From positions 2,686,181-2,750,180 of the forward strand of contig OY282385.1 of the NCBI GenBank assembly GCA_958295935.1: a DNA stretch of 64,000 bases, written 5' to 3'. The DNA is from an uncultured Dehalococcoidia bacterium (GTDB lineage: Bacteria; Chloroflexota; Dehalococcoidia; Lucifugimonadales; Lucifugimonadaceae). How positions within the stretch are numbered: position 1 is the first letter of the stretch; every line of letters begins with the position of its first letter. The notes under the pieces were generated by a model. The model saw only the letters and a program-made list of their open reading frames with translations, ran no database searches and was not told where the DNA came from. Shown one piece after another: positions 1 to 10,600 of the stretch. The translations under genes were made by a program, and so were the position numbers.

Positions 1-477
1 GAATGTATGGCGCTGTCCGCTAATTGGGACGGCGTAATCCCGCAGATGCGCGAGCTGTTCGACGAGCTTCGGCCCAGGAGCAGGGCATCTATCTCTCTAC
101 GGGGCGGATTGAAGACTGGAAGGCGCGATACTTGGCTTGATGGGTATCTGCCGTGTCTTTCTATTACTTCATTTGACCCCACTTGGCGAGTCCGGGTGGA
201 AAACGTTTCGCGCCCAGACGACGAACCCGTGTTGGACGACACCGTAAGCGCTAACAGTATGATTGAACTTCCCCCGTTGGCAACCGGGGACTATTTGATC
301 AGAGTGGTGAGCGGCAGTGGAGGCTCAGCGGACCGTCGGTATATCAGGGTGCTGTCCTGGGACGCGTTGCAACCGGCGGAGCCAACGGTGACTTTCGGGA
401 CGACCGTTGGCAGTTACATCCTGCGCGGCGGATTGTTGACAGTCAGCCAAGATACTGTCACGGGTGAAGGGTTCTGA
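1..477 (+). CDS. C-terminal part of an unrecognised defence-operon protein (5' end outside window)
   Basis: The reading frame is already open at base 1, so the ATG at position 7 is probably an internal Met and only the C-terminal ~158 residues are visible. They show alternating hydrophobic beta-strand-like segments, for example around WRVRVENVSR and GDYLIRVVSG, which would suit a small all-beta (Ig- or C2-like) domain. There is no Walker, nuclease or methyltransferase motif. The TGA stop lies 2 nt before the ATG of the next gene, so it is almost certainly co-transcribed with that gene and with the large helicase that follows. I do not recognise the family. By position it is a subunit of the same helicase system; the missing N-terminus could carry the informative domain. 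Confidence 0.55.
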   Translation, partial: ECMALSANWDGVIPQMRELFDELRPRSRASISLRGGLKTGRRDTWLDGYLPCLSITSFDPTWRVRVENVSRPDDEPVLDDTVSANSMIELPPLATGDYLIRVVSGSGGSADRRYIRVLSWDALQPAEPTVTFGTTVGSYILRGGLLTVSQDTVTGEGF

Positions 478-479
478 GC

Positions 480-1799
480 ATGGAGAGGAAATACTTTTTC
501 GCTAGCACTGTAGGACGCCCTCAAGACGTTCTACAACGGATCATCGCAGTAGTAGTGAACTCGAACACGGCGTCACAGATACCTCTAGTAAAGCTGGAAC
601 GGAACGCCCGTCGCCAGTTCTATGTGTTTCTGGGGGTGGACAGTGATGAAACCTCGCGTATTCCTGGAGGATTAGGGCAGACCTTTCGACTGCTTGGCAT
701 CACATTTAACGAGGATTCTCCACTCAAACCGGATCAGATTCGGTCAATGGTGCAGCGGCAAGATATTGAAATTCACGGCTTTAACTCACTGCGATACCGG
801 TCGCAAACGTATGAAGACCCTGGCGATCCGTTCGAACAGTCCGATGCTTGGCAGCCACAAGAGGCCTCGCCCGAAGTGTGCGCCCGTTTCGAGTGTTTGC
901 TGCACTGGCTTTCAGCTCGCGGCGAGGGGACATGGGAAGCGTTCAAACAGGCGGGGGACATCCTCGGTGTATCCGGTGATAGGCAGGAGGCCCGCTCAGC
1001 CCTCCGGCGGTTGAGTCTCCTTGGCCACATCGACCTCTCCGGCGACGGATCCCGGTGGTCGATTTCACCGGGCGCCCTTGTGCGGTTCCCTGATGGTCCG
1101 GAGAGCGGCTTTCTTGCTGGGCAGCGCACAGGATCGTTGCTCCGAAATGTGGGCGAGCTATGGCCGCTGAATGAGACGCAGCAGACCCACTATTCGGGTC
1201 CGCCGAGGATATACCTGGACTCTGGCGTCCCTCCCGGCGCTGACTGCGTAGCCACCCTAGGTATATCCGACGCTGGAGTGACTTCTACGCGGTTGGCTGA
1301 CCTACTGCCCGGCCTTGAAGAATGGAAGGACTCGCTCCAATCTGTACCCAACTTGAGCACAGGAGTCTATGACATCGAGAAGTGGTACGAGGGAGATTTT
1401 CAGACTTGTGACACTGTCTACGACCGGGATGGCGTCTATTACGGCGAGCCGGGAATGTATCGACTTAGCCTGAACGGCAACCGTTCAGGCCGGTCTCTGA
1501 CCGTGTTCTTCGACGAACAGGCCCAGCGATGGCTGAGAGGCGACTGGTACGGCCTACGTTTCCTGGCGCTGGAGGCGAGAGAAAACGGTGTCTCGGCTGT
1601 CCACGATTCAAATGCCGGAGAACTCCTCATACCGGCCTCGCAACGCTGGCCGTTGCTGTACGAGCGGGCATTGACGTTAGCGTCCGGGCTGCTTCCGGGC
1701 CGGGCGGCTAACCCCGACTGGCTGAGCTATCCCCGTATACCATTGGACCTGGCCAGGACGCTATGCGGGAAACTGAACGTCACCCTCCTGGAGGAGTAG
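480..1799 (+). CDS. Unrecognised 439-aa partner protein of the DruE-like helicase
   Basis: Soluble protein of 439 residues with no transmembrane segment or signal peptide. Residues ~130-205 read like a winged-helix/HTH unit: helix-rich stretch, LRRLSLLGHIDLSGDG turn, then a short strand and WSISPGALVRF. The rest is mixed alpha/beta without a catalytic signature I can name. The start at 480 has a GAAGG-type ribosome site about 8 nt upstream and follows the previous stop by 2 nt. The stop is 11 nt before the helicase ATG, which is preceded by its own GGGGAG site. The tight spacing makes a three-gene operon likely. Known Druantia-type loci carry variable accessory genes upstream of DruE, and this may be one. 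Function is not assigned; a DNA-binding or adaptor role is only a guess. Confidence 0.75.
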   Translation: MERKYFFASTVGRPQDVLQRIIAVVVNSNTASQIPLVKLERNARRQFYVFLGVDSDETSRIPGGLGQTFRLLGITFNEDSPLKPDQIRSMVQRQDIEIHGFNSLRYRSQTYEDPGDPFEQSDAWQPQEASPEVCARFECLLHWLSARGEGTWEAFKQAGDILGVSGDRQEARSALRRLSLLGHIDLSGDGSRWSISPGALVRFPDGPESGFLAGQRTGSLLRNVGELWPLNETQQTHYSGPPRIYLDSGVPPGADCVATLGISDAGVTSTRLADLLPGLEEWKDSLQSVPNLSTGVYDIEKWYEGDFQTCDTVYDRDGVYYGEPGMYRLSLNGNRSGRSLTVFFDEQAQRWLRGDWYGLRFLALEARENGVSAVHDSNAGELLIPASQRWPLLYERALTLASGLLPGRAANPDWLSYPRIPLDLARTLCGKLNVTLLEE

Positions 1800-1810
1800 G
1801 GGAGTAGGCC

Positions 1811-4800
1811 ATGCATGATCTTGTCGGTGCATACGAACGCCTGAACACGGTCTATCGGAAATACATCGAGAGCGCCTTCCCCCTGCGGTACTCCAACATG
1901 GCTCAAGAGCGCAGGGAGTTGTATGCGGCATCGGACGTACTATCACAGCCTCCGCTGTTGGAGCCGACGCCGGTGTACCCATCCTCGGGTCTCACTCTTT
2001 CTCAGGCTACAGCGCAACTCCCCGCGGAATACTGCGACCTGCCGAGCTTGGCGCAGGGCTTGGTGGGGAATCCCGGCATTCGACTGTGGAAACACCAGTG
2101 GGACAGTGTCAGAGCGGCGCTGCTGGACGGGAAGGACCTGGTGGTGACGACCGGCACGGGTTCGGGCAAGACCGAGTGCTTCCTGCTCCCAGTGTTGGCC
2201 GAGTTGGCGAGGGAATCCACCGAGTGGCCCGCTAGTCCTCCCCCGCCTGCCAACAGAAAATGGTGGGAGAACGAAGCATCCGAGTGGCAAAGCCAGTGGG
2301 CGCACACGGAAAGGAACGTGCGAGGGCTACATGCGGTCCGAGCGATGATACTTTACCCACTGAACGCCCTTGTCGAAGACCAAATTCGACGGCTGCGGCA
2401 AACGTTGGATTCCGATGACGCCCTGCGGTGGTTTGACGCAAAACGGGGCGGGAACCGGGTGACGTTCGGGAGATACACAGGGGTCACTCCCGTTTCCGGC
2501 AGTCCAAGGAACGAGTTTGCGGTCCGAAGGCTCAGAGAGCGGTTGCGGGCTATGGCGGATGAGAGCGCTGCCGTGAGGGCGGAGAGCGAGGAGGTGCGCT
2601 ACTACTTCCCCAACATCGATGGCGGCGAGATGTGGTCACGCTGGGATGTTCAGCAGACCCCGTCCGACATTCTCATTACCAACTACCACATGTTGAACAT
2701 CATGCTGATGCGGCAGGTGGAATCGGGGATATTCGAAAAGACAAGAGCTTGGCTCAAGTCGAACCAAGCGAACAAGTTCTTCTTGGTCGTAGACGAACTT
2801 CATTCCTACCGGGGGACGCAGGGTACCGAGGTCGCTTACATTCTCCGTTTGTTGCTGGATCGCTTGGGACTCTCCGTCGACTCCAACCAATTGGTCCTGT
2901 TGGCAACATCGGCAAGCATTGACAACACCGATGGGTCTCGGAAGTTCCTGCGCGAGTTCTTCGGTAGAGACAATTTCCAGATCATATCGGAAAGTCAGCA
3001 GCGCCCAGAGGCGGGTTCCTTCAACTCGATGCGCCGGTTCCAGCCTGCATTCCAGGCATTTGCCCGGAAAGTCCAGCCCAACGTGCTCAGCCCTATGGAA
3101 CCGCCAAATCCAGAATCGGACACCGCCAAGGAGGCGATGGCTGAACTGGCATCCGCTCTGGGTGGTGAGGACAAGATGGGGGCTGACTCGGCGCACGAAC
3201 TGGCGGCGACCTTGTTGGAAGTTGGGGCCGACGACGCTATCCGCGATGCTTGCATAACCGCCAGCGGTGAGATTCGCGCCACCAAGGTATCCGAGCTGGA
3301 TCGTGTGCTCTTCAACGGCGCCTGCACTGGGAACACGGCGTCGGACGCTATGCGGGGTCTGCTGCTGGCCTTGGGAATGAGCCGAAAAGAGATGGGCTCC
3401 ACGTCACCTCAGCCGGTGAGGGGACACGTCTTCTTCCACAACGTGCAGAACATGTGGGTGTGTATCAACCCGGGCTGCGATGGGCAATTGCACCAAGAGT
3501 CCTCGAGACCCGGGGATGGCCCCGTCGGCCCCGTCGGTGCGCTGCACACCCAGCACCGGATAGTCTGCAGTTGCGGCGGCCGGGTGCTGGACTTGCTAGT
3601 TTGCGAAGTGTGCGGAGAAATTCTACTTGGAGGTTACCGGGGAAGGGCCAACGTGTCTGGTCAGCAGGTTGAGATTCTTACGGCGGACCTGCCTAACATC
3701 GCAGGCATGCCCGGCCAGGGAATGGGCGATCGGAAATACGGAGAATATGCGGTGTTCTGGCCGCTAGGCCAGGACGAACCTAACGGAGAGCCGGAAGACC
3801 TGGAGTTCACTCACAACAAAATTGCCCGGAGATGGAAGCGGGCCAAGCTGGGTGTCAAATCAGGATCACTTCGCTCCAGCAGCGTTAGCCCCGGCCCTGG
3901 CGAAACGAATGGTTGGGTTTACTCGATAGAGGGTCAAGAGGCTGATCAACAAGACGCCTTTCCGCCCAAGTGTCCACGCTGTGACGCCGACTACCGCCGC
4001 CGGCGATATTACGATACGCCGCTGCGTATGCACCGCACCGGATTCCAGAAGGCGTGCCAAGTCGTGGCAGGCGCCCTGGCTCGCGAAATGCCGCTGAGGC
4101 AGAAGGATAAGCCCGGCCGCAAGCTGCTCATCTTTACCGACAGTCGTCAGGATGCCGCCAAGCTCGCCTCAGGCATGGAGCAGGACCACTATCGGGACAT
4201 GGTACGCATACTGCTGCTCAAGGCCCTGGACGAATACTGGGGGGGCCTTGAAGCGGTTTTGAGACAGATTTCCAATGCGATTCCACAGACTGCTGAGAAA
4301 GTCTCCGACTTAAATCCCGCGCTTGGCAGAGCCATATTAATTGCACCGAATCCCGGCGACCACGAGTTGGCCCTCCAATTCCAATCCTTGTCCGGCGGCC
4401 TTTATCCGGAACTGCTCAACTGGCTTGCCGGTATTCCAAGCGCCAATCACGAAGCGCTTGCGACAGTGAAGGCTATGATCGAAGACTTCCCCGGCCGCGT
4501 GCCGCTGACCGCCATCAGGAACAAAATGAAGCAGGAGTTCCTCGCATTGGGATTCAACCCTGGAGGAAACGGCTATAAGGTATCTGGATACCCGTCAGAC
4601 GGGACCTTCTATAGGTGGCAGGAATGCTACAACTGGACGGGGAATATCCCCATAGAAAAGCCGAACCTTCCACCTCAGGCGCACCGACTTCTGGGGCAGA
4701 TAGACGACTCACTGACCAGCGAATTGATGTTTACGCTCTTTCAACACACTACGAGAACACTGGAGGGTCTCGGTGTGGGGTGGGCGACGTTCAGGCCCAA

Positions 4801-7471
4801 CGTGCAAGTGGACGGGAGCGTAGTTCACGCCGTCGAGTCGATCATCCGTCATTTGGGGGTGCGCAGGCGCTACCCAGGTCAGCAATACTTCTCCAGCACA
4901 GGTGCAATTCCACAGTCGGGCATCAACTTGCCGAGAAAAATCCGTAACTTCCTGCACTCTGCCGGTGTTTCGGAGGAACATGTTGTAGACACATTGCGAA
5001 CCTCGGATATTGGAGCGCTAGACGGCGACACACTTGGCATCTCTCCGAAAAACCTCTATATCACAAAGGCGACTACGAGGAACGATCAGGGCCAAGTCGA
5101 CGGGTTGCGCTGCCCCAAATGCAACGCCTTCTATCTGCATCCAACGGGCCGCGTATCTGTTTGCCCTGATTGCGAGATAGAGCTTGAGCGGGGCTCCACT
5201 CGCGAGAGCTTCGACTACTACATATACCTGTCCGAAGAGTCCGGCCCAGCATTCCGGCTGCATTGCGAGGAGTTGACCGGACAGACCGGTGACGGCGACC
5301 GGCCTAAACGTCAGCGCTGGTTCCAAGAAGTGTTCGTCGGGGAGGAAAAGGGGTTGGCACGCGTCAACGGAGTGGATCTTCTGAGCGTTACCACCACTAT
5401 GGAGGCAGGCGTTGACATTGGTGGTCTGGAGGCGGTGATGATGGCCAATATGCCGCCTCGCCGTTTCAACTATCAGCAACGAGTGGGGCGAGCAGGACGG
5501 CGCGGCGCGGGCGTCTCGTTGGCAGTGACCTTTTGCCGTGGCCGCAGTCACGACGATTACTACTACCAGCGTCCGGAGCAGATTACCGGCGACCCGCCGC
5601 CCACCCCCTACGTTGACGCGGCCAGCGATACGATCCTCAAGCGTGTCTTCGTGAAGGAACTGCTACGGCTGGCCTTCATCCACCTTGGCGCCCGCGGAGA
5701 CGATAAGTTCCGTGACAGCGTACACGGGGAGTTCGGTCCGGTGGTATATTGGGCCAGACGAGCCGACAAGGTGAAGGCCTGGTTGAACTCGGCACGCAAT
5801 GAAGCTCCCATCCGGCGCATCCTCGACGCGCTGCGTGCGGGTACGAGTTGGAGAGGCGCCGCTGGCGATGATTTCTGCGCGGACATGATGGCCTATGCCA
5901 GAGGGCCTCTGTTGGGTGACATTTCTAAGGTAGCCAACGATTCGGGCTATCACCAGGAAGCCCTCAGTGAGCGTTTAGCTCATGCGGGTCTGCTGCCCAT
6001 GTTCGGGTTCCCTACAGATGTTCGTCTACTGTTTACTCGCAGTCGATACGCGTTGAATCCATGGCCGCCGCAAAGCGGGACTATCGACAGGGGGCTGGAC
6101 ATCGCTATTTCTCAGTTCGCACCCGGCTCCCAACTCGTAAAGGACAAGGCAGTCCATACCGCCTGCGGCGTGGCGACCTTCTATCCCTTTGGCCGGAGCA
6201 TAAAACTGGGCAACGGATTCAACCCTCCTTTGCCCGGTGATAACCCCAGACCCTTGGCCCTTTGTGACAGTTGCAGAAGCGTTCAGTACCGGCAGAACAT
6301 GACTGACGTGCAGCCCTGCACCGTTTGCGGGGCCAGCGGAGTCGTACCCATAGATGCCAGGGAGCCAACCGGATTCTTCACGGATCTTCAACCGGAGGAT
6401 TATGCCGGCGTCTTCGAATGGACTCCCAGGTCGACTCTGCCTACACTTACCTGGGGAGTTAATAAGGATCCTGCGACGTCTGTTGGCAATTGCGATGTCC
6501 TGTCCTTCAATGATGACATTCTTTCCATCAACGATAACGATGGCGCGGGCGGATTTGCATTTCAGGCAGCGACCCTCCGGGGGCATCGGGAATCCCGGGG
6601 CGCTTATGCAGTCGACCCTAGGCCAGACAGCGGCATATCCGTTTCAGGTGTCGATCATCAAATAGCCCTGCTATCCCGCCGGCGCACTGACGTATTGCTG
6701 ACAGGTATACAGAACTGGCCTGACGGAGTGTTTGCCGACCCGCGGAGCGCGGTGGGGCGCGCCGCGTGGTACTCCCTGGCGTTCTTTCTTCGCAGCTCGG
6801 CTGCGGCGCTCATGGACGTAGACACCCTGGAATTCAACGCCGGGTTCCGCCCAACTCGCGAACCGGACGGGCGAGTCGCGGGTCAGGTATTCCTGTCCGA
6901 CACCCTTCAGAATGGTGCGGGCTACTGCTGGTGGTTGGGGCAGTCCGAAAACTTCGAAAGGCTACTGCGAGAAGCGGACGTCGGAAAAGTCGGCAGCAAC
7001 GCGGAACGATGGGCCGGCAATCCACATGGCACGGAGTGCGATACTTCGTGCAACCGATGCCTGCGTGATTTTTACAACCTTTCCTATCACGGCCTGCTGG
7101 ACTGGCGTCTGGCCCTCGACGTGGCTCGCCTGGCGCTGGACCCAGACACTGTCCTGGACCTCACGTCTCCCTGGCATGGCCAGACAACCCCGTGGCAGTC
7201 GCTTTGCAAGGGCAGCAATGCACCGGTCCCCGTGATGCTGGAGAATCTTGGGTACGGAGAGGCTACGGAAATCGGCAGTCTTCAGGCGTATTTGCATAAA
7301 GGGTACAACCGCGTAAGCATCGTGCGGCACCCTCTCTGGACAGACCTTCATCCCATCTATAGGACAGCCAAGTTGGAAGCGGAGCGAATCTTCGAGGTTT
7401 GCAAGATTGACGCGTTGAATCCGTTCGAAATCATCAGACACCCGGCTGGCGTGCTGTCGTCGGGCGCGTAG
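1811..7471 (+). CDS. Very large DEAD/DEAH-type helicase with C-terminal DUF1998 (DruE-like)
   Basis: An 1886-residue SF2 helicase. N-terminal RecA core: Walker A TGTGSGKTE near residue 115, DELH Walker B (in place of DEAH) near 327, and the motif III-like ATSAS near 362. The second RecA lobe lies far downstream and ends in QRVGRAGRRG near residue 1222. Cysteine clusters that look like zinc ribbons sit near 547-607, ~720 and ~1100-1120. The C-terminal DUF1998 region contains CDTSCNRCLRDF near residue 1745. Length, split helicase core and fused DUF1998 match the DruE subunit of Druantia better than DISARM, where helicase (DrmA) and DUF1998 protein (DrmB) are separate. Expected role: ATP-driven translocation or unwinding on foreign DNA. 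It is the last gene of its operon and converges on the DUF499 gene. Helicase assignment is firm; Druantia assignment is by architecture only. Confidence 0.9.
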   Translation: MHDLVGAYERLNTVYRKYIESAFPLRYSNMAQERRELYAASDVLSQPPLLEPTPVYPSSGLTLSQATAQLPAEYCDLPSLAQGLVGNPGIRLWKHQWDSVRAALLDGKDLVVTTGTGSGKTECFLLPVLAELARESTEWPASPPPPANRKWWENEASEWQSQWAHTERNVRGLHAVRAMILYPLNALVEDQIRRLRQTLDSDDALRWFDAKRGGNRVTFGRYTGVTPVSGSPRNEFAVRRLRERLRAMADESAAVRAESEEVRYYFPNIDGGEMWSRWDVQQTPSDILITNYHMLNIMLMRQVESGIFEKTRAWLKSNQANKFFLVVDELHSYRGTQGTEVAYILRLLLDRLGLSVDSNQLVLLATSASIDNTDGSRKFLREFFGRDNFQIISESQQRPEAGSFNSMRRFQPAFQAFARKVQPNVLSPMEPPNPESDTAKEAMAELASALGGEDKMGADSAHELAATLLEVGADDAIRDACITASGEIRATKVSELDRVLFNGACTGNTASDAMRGLLLALGMSRKEMGSTSPQPVRGHVFFHNVQNMWVCINPGCDGQLHQESSRPGDGPVGPVGALHTQHRIVCSCGGRVLDLLVCEVCGEILLGGYRGRANVSGQQVEILTADLPNIAGMPGQGMGDRKYGEYAVFWPLGQDEPNGEPEDLEFTHNKIARRWKRAKLGVKSGSLRSSSVSPGPGETNGWVYSIEGQEADQQDAFPPKCPRCDADYRRRRYYDTPLRMHRTGFQKACQVVAGALAREMPLRQKDKPGRKLLIFTDSRQDAAKLASGMEQDHYRDMVRILLLKALDEYWGGLEAVLRQISNAIPQTAEKVSDLNPALGRAILIAPNPGDHELALQFQSLSGGLYPELLNWLAGIPSANHEALATVKAMIEDFPGRVPLTAIRNKMKQEFLALGFNPGGNGYKVSGYPSDGTFYRWQECYNWTGNIPIEKPNLPPQAHRLLGQIDDSLTSELMFTLFQHTTRTLEGLGVGWATFRPNVQVDGSVVHAVESIIRHLGVRRRYPGQQYFSSTGAIPQSGINLPRKIRNFLHSAGVSEEHVVDTLRTSDIGALDGDTLGISPKNLYITKATTRNDQGQVDGLRCPKCNAFYLHPTGRVSVCPDCEIELERGSTRESFDYYIYLSEESGPAFRLHCEELTGQTGDGDRPKRQRWFQEVFVGEEKGLARVNGVDLLSVTTTMEAGVDIGGLEAVMMANMPPRRFNYQQRVGRAGRRGAGVSLAVTFCRGRSHDDYYYQRPEQITGDPPPTPYVDAASDTILKRVFVKELLRLAFIHLGARGDDKFRDSVHGEFGPVVYWARRADKVKAWLNSARNEAPIRRILDALRAGTSWRGAAGDDFCADMMAYARGPLLGDISKVANDSGYHQEALSERLAHAGLLPMFGFPTDVRLLFTRSRYALNPWPPQSGTIDRGLDIAISQFAPGSQLVKDKAVHTACGVATFYPFGRSIKLGNGFNPPLPGDNPRPLALCDSCRSVQYRQNMTDVQPCTVCGASGVVPIDAREPTGFFTDLQPEDYAGVFEWTPRSTLPTLTWGVNKDPATSVGNCDVLSFNDDILSINDNDGAGGFAFQAATLRGHRESRGAYAVDPRPDSGISVSGVDHQIALLSRRRTDVLLTGIQNWPDGVFADPRSAVGRAAWYSLAFFLRSSAAALMDVDTLEFNAGFRPTREPDGRVAGQVFLSDTLQNGAGYCWWLGQSENFERLLREADVGKVGSNAERWAGNPHGTECDTSCNRCLRDFYNLSYHGLLDWRLALDVARLALDPDTVLDLTSPWHGQTTPWQSLCKGSNAPVPVMLENLGYGEATEIGSLQAYLHKGYNRVSIVRHPLWTDLHPIYRTAKLEAERIFEVCKIDALNPFEIIRHPAGVLSSGA

Positions 7472-7610
7472 CGCCTGCCGGCCTGCTACTGGCTGGCGAA
7501 TTCCTGCACCGCCGCAATCCCGTCACCGTCTAGGCAAACGGAACCCGATTCTGTTATCGAAATCATCTGGGGCTTCCTCTCAGACGAGGCCGTACACAGG
7601 GAGACCCGTC

Positions 7611-10600
7611 CTACTCGCTCTCGAAGCCGCTGTCGTCGAAATTCAGGGTGCGACTGTTCTCTGTAACTGTCCGCACGACCTGCTCCGGCACACCGTCCGG
7701 CACGTCGGCCTCTATCTCCAAAGTCAGCCTTACCTTGGCGTTCATCAGGCCCGCTAGGTGGGAAATAACTTCATCCGCTATCTGGCCTGCGTCTGTGCCT
7801 GCACGCGCGGGGTTCAACAACTTTACCGACCCATGATAACGCCGCTTGGGCGCCGCCGAGGAGTGGGGGGCGGAAGGTCCTTTGCCGAAGGATCTCGGAT
7901 CTTCACCTATTTTCACAATTCCTTCGCCGTCGTCGGTTCCAGTTCCCTCAACGGCTTTGGCGGCACTCACGGCCTCCGCATCCATCTGGCTTTGGGCTAC
8001 GTCGGGACGTACCACCAGGCCGGGATCGCTATCCGATAGGGCGGCCCTCGGCCCGTGCTGAAGACCGCGGTATCTCTTCTCACCTTCGTCATAGCTGTCG
8101 GCGTAGGCGAAGGAGTCTTGCTGCCACATCATCAGCGAGATGCCGTTACGAATGGCTTCGAGCAGGACCGCAGGCTCCTTCAGCCTGGGCAGGTAGGTAT
8201 AGCGGGCAAAGTCGTCCAGGAGTTGCCGTACCGGAACGTGGTCTCCCCGCCAGAGGGGTATGCGGTCCAGTTCCATGCGGAGGCGCGTCCCTGCGAAGCC
8301 GGTTATCAGCAACTCTTCGCTGCGCATCCTCCTGCTGGCCCGTTCGGCAAGGGCCCCCTGCCCGGCCAATCTGATGGCCTGCCACTCCACACCCACCTGG
8401 GGCGTGGATTGCACGGGAACCAGCAGCCACTGATAGGTCTCGCCGATACGAGCGGTGACCGCGCCATCGGCGGCATTCATCTGGGACTCGGCCTGCCGCA
8501 CCTGGTGCGGCGGAAGGTCGAGACGCTCCTTGTCGGCGATAATCGACTGCCAAGCCAGGTAGCGCCGCACCCCGTCCTCCAGATCCTGAAGGCGCGTGTC
8601 GTCCGCTGCGAGGAAAACGAGGGTGTTCCTGAACAGGCGCGGAGAGCTTCCCCGCGACTCCAGCATGGACTTGGCGACGGTAACGGCGCGGCTGTCGGAC
8701 TCTCCCCTCACGTGCGAGTAGGTCGGACCAAGCACGACAAGGCTTGTTTCCAGATCGTCCTGCACGTCGTGGCTCGACGAGGGAAGGATATGCACCCTAT
8801 TGAAATCGCCCCGATTGCTCAGGTCGGCTTTGAGCCGCCGTTCGATCTCCTGGTCTACCTTGTCGCGGTTTCGCCGGTGCTCCTCGGCCCGGCTCTCGGC
8901 CAGGGTGGCCACCGTGGGCTGTGTCGAGTACCAGTATCGAGCGCCATCCTGGTACAGGTAGGTAGCAGCGCTTCCCAGCCGCCGCATGGCATCGCCGAAC
9001 ACTGCGGCAGGCTCTCCCGGAATGACGCACCCCAGTTTGATCCGCCGGTCTTCGATTCCCTGGTTCGCCGCGGCCGGAATGGGCGCTGATCCCAGGTAGA
9101 TCGAGCGGGCCACCCTGCGGCAGGCGCCGTACTTGCCAAGGTTGGGTACCTCGCCGTCAAGCCTCAAGGGGAGGGAATTCACGCCGTCTACGTCACGATC
9201 TATGACGGGGACCCAGTTTTCGGGAAGGTATCGCGTGAGTTCGAACTGCACGCGAGAATCGTCGAGGGGCAGGTTGGCCGGCAGTATCAGGGGATTGCGG
9301 TCGCCCTTCTCCCAGAGGCTGTGTATTACCGAGGCCATGAGCCTCAGGACTCCGCGCGTGCGCTGGAAGCTCAGCAACGTTGACCAATCGGCATAGAGCC
9401 GCTCGAAGACCTCCGGGTGGATGGGGTACGCATCCCTGATGCGCTTCTCGTAGTCCGCTTCGGCGCACTCCGGCGGGAACTCCTGGTGACTTGTGCGATA
9501 GAGGTCGCAGAAGGCGCGGGCCACGTTGTCGCGGGTGGCAAAATGAGCCTGGTCTGTGATGGGCTGTAACAGGCGGCGGCGAACGATCTCGAAGCTCTCC
9601 TCCGCACTGGCCGGGCGCCACGGCGAATCGACGCGTCCGATGACGTTGCGTAGGCGGTTAAGCGCGGCCCGACCCCTCAACCCACCCACCTCCACGTCGT
9701 CAGCCCCCGCATGGGGCGAATCCGTAGATTCGGAGGCCGGTAGGCTGATGACCAGCAGGCAGTTCTTGGCAGCTTTTGCCGATTCCGACAGCGCCTGGGC
9801 GAAGGTGAACTGGGTCTCGAAGCTGCCGGCCGGAAGGTCTCCCTCGTCGTGGAGTTGCCTGGCGTAGGCCACCCATTCGTCGATCAGTATGAGCGACGGG
9901 CCATACTCATTCAGCAGTTGCCTCAGCGCGTCTCCGGGGTTGGTGGCGTGTTCGTCGTCCGGACGCACTCGCTCGTAGGCCCGCCGGGCTTCGGCCTCAC
10001 CGCCGGCCGACTGCCCAAGCTGCCAGGCAATCTCTCCCCACAGAGTCCGCACCTTCGTGCCGTCGGCCTTGGTGACGGGATTGCCCGGCTGTATCTTGGT
10101 GCCGACCAGCACCACCCGGTTCACCGAAGGCAGCGCCGCTACGCCGGCGTTCTGCATCACCGCATCTATGCCGGGCAGCTCATCGACCGGCGCGCCGGAG
10201 AAGAGGTGGTAGAGGGCCAGCATAGAGTGGGTCTTGCCGCCTCCGAAGTTGGTCTGAAGCTGCACCACCGGGTCGCCGCCCGTGCCCGCAAGCCGCCGCA
10301 CAGCGCCGTCCAGTAACCGCTTCAAGCTATCGGTCAAGTAGGTTCGGCGGAAGAACTCCGAGGGATCGCGGTACTCTGGGGACCCTTCTCCGAGGTGCAC
10401 CTGCCACAGGTCCGCCGCAAACTCCGCCTGCTGGTACCTGCCGCTAGTCACGTCCTGGTGCGGGGTGACCACCTCGCGCCACGGTTTCAGGCCTGTCGCG
10501 GCCTGGCTTTCGATAGTTCTTACGGCGGTCCTGCGCCGCTGCGTCCGGGCCTGCTCGTCGAAGCGGACGCGCAGGAGCTCCATCTTGGCTTTCTCGACCT

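Noticed and set aside
7480..7500. Imperfect hairpin after the DruE-like helicase gene
   Set aside because: One stem mismatch and no T tract on either strand, so not a convincing intrinsic terminator.
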